Assembly (NCBI GenBank): GCA_946482335.1
Contig: CAMLRG010000108.1
Span: 1 to 17,984 of the forward strand
Direction: 5' to 3'
DNA from: an uncultured Duganella sp.
Lineage (GTDB): Bacteria > Pseudomonadota > Gammaproteobacteria > Burkholderiales > Burkholderiaceae
DNA length: 17,984 bases
Shown here: positions 15,241 to 17,984 of the stretch, one piece after another
Numbering within the stretch: the first letter of the stretch is position 1
Layout of the letters: each line of letters begins with the position of its first letter
Notes under the pieces: generated by a model
What the model was told of the DNA's origin: nothing
Database searches by the model: none
Seen by the model: only the letters and a program-made list of their open reading frames with translations
Program-made: the position numbers and the translations under genes

Positions 15241-17984
15241 ATGCAAAAGACCCTGTTGCTGGTCGATGGTTCCAGCTACCTGTACCGTGCCTTCCACGCC
15301 TTGCCCGACTTGCGCAGCGCCGAAGGCCATCCGACCGGCGCCATGCACGGCATGGTCAATATGCTGCGCCGCCTGCGCGCCGATTACCCGGCGGCCTACA
15401 TTGCCTGCGTGTTCGACGCCAAGGGCAAGACCTTCCGGGACGATATGTATCCCGACTATAAAGCCACGCGGGCGCCGATGCCGGACGACTTGCGCCTGCA
15501 GATCGAGCCCATCCACGAGGCGGTGCGCGCCATGGGCTGGCCGATCCTGATGGTGGAAGGGGTGGAAGCGGACGACGTGATCGGCACCCTGTCGGTGCAG
15601 GCCGAGCAGGCCGGCATGGACGTGGTGATTTCCACCGGCGACAAGGACCTGGCCCAGCTGGTGACGCCGCACGTCACCCTGATCAACACCATGACCAACG
15701 AGAAGCTGGACGAGGCGGGCGTGCTGGCCAAGTTCGGCGTGCCGCCCAACCGCATCATCGATTACCTGACCCTGATCGGCGACACTGTCGACAACGTGCC
15801 GGGCGTGGCCAAGTGCGGCCCCAAGACGGCGCTCAAGTGGCTGCAGGAATACGGCAGCCTGGCCGGCATCATGGACAATGCCGACAAGATCGGCGGCGTA
15901 GTTGGGGGCAACCTGCGCGCCGCGCTGCCATGGCTGCCCAGAGGGCGCGAACTGATCACCGTCAAGTGCGATTGCGACCTGTCGGCGCACATGATGTCGA
16001 TTTCCGAATCGCTGGGCGCCAAGGATGAAGACCGCGAACTGCTGATCGCCTTCTTCACCAAGTACGGCTTCAAGACCCTGCTGCGCGAACTGTCCGGCCT
16101 GACCCCGGCCGCGCCGGCCCCGGGCAGCGCCGCCGCCGCCACGGCCGCCGCGCCGGCGCCGGGCGCCACGGCCGACCTGTTCGCAGCGCCGCCGGCCACC
16201 GTCAGCTACGAAACCGTGCTGACCGAAGCCCAGTTCGAGGCCTGGCTGGCGCGCATCGACGCCGCCGCGCTGACCGCGCTCGACACGGAAACCACGTCGC
16301 TGGAACCGATGCTGGCCGAAATGGTCGGCATTTCCCTGTGCACCGAACCGGGCATCGCCTGCTACATCCCGCTGGCGCACCGCTACCCCGACGCGCCGGC
16401 CCAGCTGCAGCGCGACTGGGTGCTGGCGCGCCTCAAGCCGTGGCTGGAAGATGCCGGCAAGCCCAAGCTGGGCCAGAACCTCAAGTACGACGCCCACGTG
16501 TTCGCCAACCATGGCGTGACCCTGCGCGGCATCGTGCACGACACCCTGCTGCAATCGTACGTGTTCGAATCGCACCGCACCCACGATATGGACAGCCTGG
16601 CGCTGCGCCACCTGAACCACAAGACCATCGCCTACGAGGAAGTGTGCGGCAAGGGCGCCAGCCAGATCGGCTTCGACCAGGTCGAGATCGGCCGCGCCAC
16701 CGACTACGCGGCGGAAGATGCCGACATCACGCTGCGCCTGCACCTGGCGATGCACGGCCAGGTGGCCGGCGACGAAGGCTTGACCCGCATTTACAGCAGC
16801 ATCGAGCTGCCGACCGCCGTGGTGCTGCAAAAGATCGAGCGCAACGGCGTGCTGATCGACGCCGGCCTGCTGGCCACGCAATCGAACGAGCTGGGGGCGC
16901 GCATCCTGGAACTGGAGCAGAAGGCCTACGAGCTGGCCGGCCAGCCTTTCAACCTCGGCTCGCCCAAGCAGATCGGGGAAATCTTCTTCACCAAGCTGGA
17001 GTTGCCGGTGGTGAAGAAGACGCCGAGCGGCGCGCCGTCGACCGACGAGGAAGTGCTGCAAAAGCTGGCCGAGGATTACCCGCTGCCCAAAGTGCTGCTG
17101 GAATACCGCGGCATGGCCAAGCTCAAGTCGACCTACACCGACAAGCTGCCCAAGATGATCAACCCGGTCACCGGCCGCGTGCACACCAATTACGCGCAAG
17201 CGGTGGCGATCACCGGACGCCTGGCCTCGAACGACCCGAACCTGCAGAACATCCCGGTGCGCACCGCCGAAGGACGCCGCATCCGCGAAGCCTTCGTGGC
17301 GCCGCCCGGATCGCACATCGTGTCGGCTGACTACTCGCAGATCGAACTGCGCATCATGGCGCATATCTCGGGCGACGAGGCGATGCTGCGCGCCTTTGCC
17401 GAGGGCGAGGACATCCACCGCGCCACCGCCGCCGAAATCTTCGGCGTGGCGCCGGCCGAGGTGCAGCCGGAGCAGCGCCGCTACGCCAAGGTGATCAACT
17501 TCGGCCTGATCTACGGCATGAGCGCGTTCGGGCTGGCGGCCAACCTGGGGATCGACCGCACCGCGGCGCAGAACTACATCGACCGCTATTTCGCGCGCTT
17601 CTCCGGCGTCAAGCGCTATATGGACGAAACCCGGGCCGAAGCCAAGGCGCGCGGCTACGTGCAGACCGTGTTCGGCCGCCGCTTGTGGCTGCCGGAGATC
17701 AATTCGCCCAATGGCCCGCGCCGCCAGGGCGCCGAGCGGGCGGCGATCAATGCGCCGATGCAGGGCACGGCCGCCGACCTGATCAAATTGGCCATGATTG
17801 CGGTGCAGGACTGGATCGAACGGGAAGGGCTGGCGTCGAAGATGATCATGCAGGTGCATGACGAACTGGTGCTGGAAGTGCCGGATGCCGAGCTGGAGCT
17901 GGTGCGCGAGATGTTGCCCAAGCTGATGTCGGGCGTGGCCCAGCTCAAAGTGCCGCTGGTGGCCGAAGTGGGCGTCGGCTGCAA
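15241..17984 (+). CDS. polA: DNA polymerase I, C-terminus cut by window end
   Basis: 914 residues are present; the open frame runs off the window and only about a dozen residues are likely missing. The enzyme fills gaps in repair and replaces RNA primers. The 5' nuclease domain (about 1-300) starts MQKTLLLVDGSSYLYRAFH and contains VEGVEADDVIGTL and STGDKDLAQLV. After an Ala/Pro linker, the 3'-5' exonuclease keeps its acidic residues: D348 and E350 in LDTETTSLE, D417 in NLKYDAHVF, and Y489 and D493 in YAAED. Proofreading should thus be active. The polymerase has motif A ADYSQIELR (D697), motif B RRYAKVINFGLIYG (K750, Y758) and motif C VHDELV (D874, E875). Confidence 0.97.
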   Translation, partial: MQKTLLLVDGSSYLYRAFHALPDLRSAEGHPTGAMHGMVNMLRRLRADYPAAYIACVFDAKGKTFRDDMYPDYKATRAPMPDDLRLQIEPIHEAVRAMGWPILMVEGVEADDVIGTLSVQAEQAGMDVVISTGDKDLAQLVTPHVTLINTMTNEKLDEAGVLAKFGVPPNRIIDYLTLIGDTVDNVPGVAKCGPKTALKWLQEYGSLAGIMDNADKIGGVVGGNLRAALPWLPRGRELITVKCDCDLSAHMMSISESLGAKDEDRELLIAFFTKYGFKTLLRELSGLTPAAPAPGSAAAATAAAPAPGATADLFAAPPATVSYETVLTEAQFEAWLARIDAAALTALDTETTSLEPMLAEMVGISLCTEPGIACYIPLAHRYPDAPAQLQRDWVLARLKPWLEDAGKPKLGQNLKYDAHVFANHGVTLRGIVHDTLLQSYVFESHRTHDMDSLALRHLNHKTIAYEEVCGKGASQIGFDQVEIGRATDYAAEDADITLRLHLAMHGQVAGDEGLTRIYSSIELPTAVVLQKIERNGVLIDAGLLATQSNELGARILELEQKAYELAGQPFNLGSPKQIGEIFFTKLELPVVKKTPSGAPSTDEEVLQKLAEDYPLPKVLLEYRGMAKLKSTYTDKLPKMINPVTGRVHTNYAQAVAITGRLASNDPNLQNIPVRTAEGRRIREAFVAPPGSHIVSADYSQIELRIMAHISGDEAMLRAFAEGEDIHRATAAEIFGVAPAEVQPEQRRYAKVINFGLIYGMSAFGLAANLGIDRTAAQNYIDRYFARFSGVKRYMDETRAEAKARGYVQTVFGRRLWLPEINSPNGPRRQGAERAAINAPMQGTAADLIKLAMIAVQDWIEREGLASKMIMQVHDELVLEVPDAELELVREMLPKLMSGVAQLKVPLVAEVGVGC

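Noticed and set aside
15220..17859. An 879-codon open frame on the minus strand opposite polA
   Set aside because: It is a codon-bias shadow of polA; polA has all its catalytic motifs in the other frame.

Overview
The window is GC-rich and gene-dense. It reads as chromosome of a betaproteobacterium in the Burkholderiales, most likely family Oxalobacteraceae (Massilia/Duganella/Janthinobacterium type). That rests on protein similarity as I recognise it and on the polA / DUF2782 / thrB / BPSS1780-type gene order; no database search was possible. The genes are mostly housekeeping. I see no prophage, insertion sequence, CRISPR array, rRNA or tRNA.

Layout. (1) 1-3348, plus strand: the 3' part of thiC, then thiS, thiG, thiD and thiE, overlapping or closely spaced, forming one thiamine operon. 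ThiC and ThiD supply the pyrimidine, ThiS and ThiG the thiazole, and ThiE joins them. (2) 3361-4540, plus: two response regulators, a receiver-ANTAR (RNA-binding) protein and a lone receiver, separated by a 157-nt leader with several hairpins. (3) 4578-5684: glutathione-dependent formaldehyde dehydrogenase, followed directly by a 113-bp palindromic REP/MITE-like element. (4) 5893-8151: an M56 (BlaR1-type) membrane metallopeptidase with a proline-rich and coiled-coil C-terminus in place of a beta-lactam sensor. It is preceded by four TCTAGA boxes at an exact 14-bp period over its probable promoter. (5) 8214-8813, minus: an uncharacterised protein with a possible ribbon-helix-helix N-terminus and a RAMA-like domain. 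It diverges from a GNAT acetyltransferase (8995-9498, plus), and a symmetric array of six [15 protein letters not shown] repeats lies between them. (6) 9509-15128, minus: DUF2782 protein, thrB, BPSS1780-type membrane protein and an acyltransferase in one probable transcription unit, then uvrD with its own promoter. (7) 15241 to the window end: polA, divergent from the DUF2782 gene and cut just short of its C-terminus.

The regions most worth a second look are non-coding: the TCTAGA array, the mirror array at 8811-8939, the palindromic element at 5684-5796, and the structured leader at 3991-4147. Two genes (uvrD and the GNAT gene) have a -10 hexamer placed exactly where it would give a leaderless mRNA.
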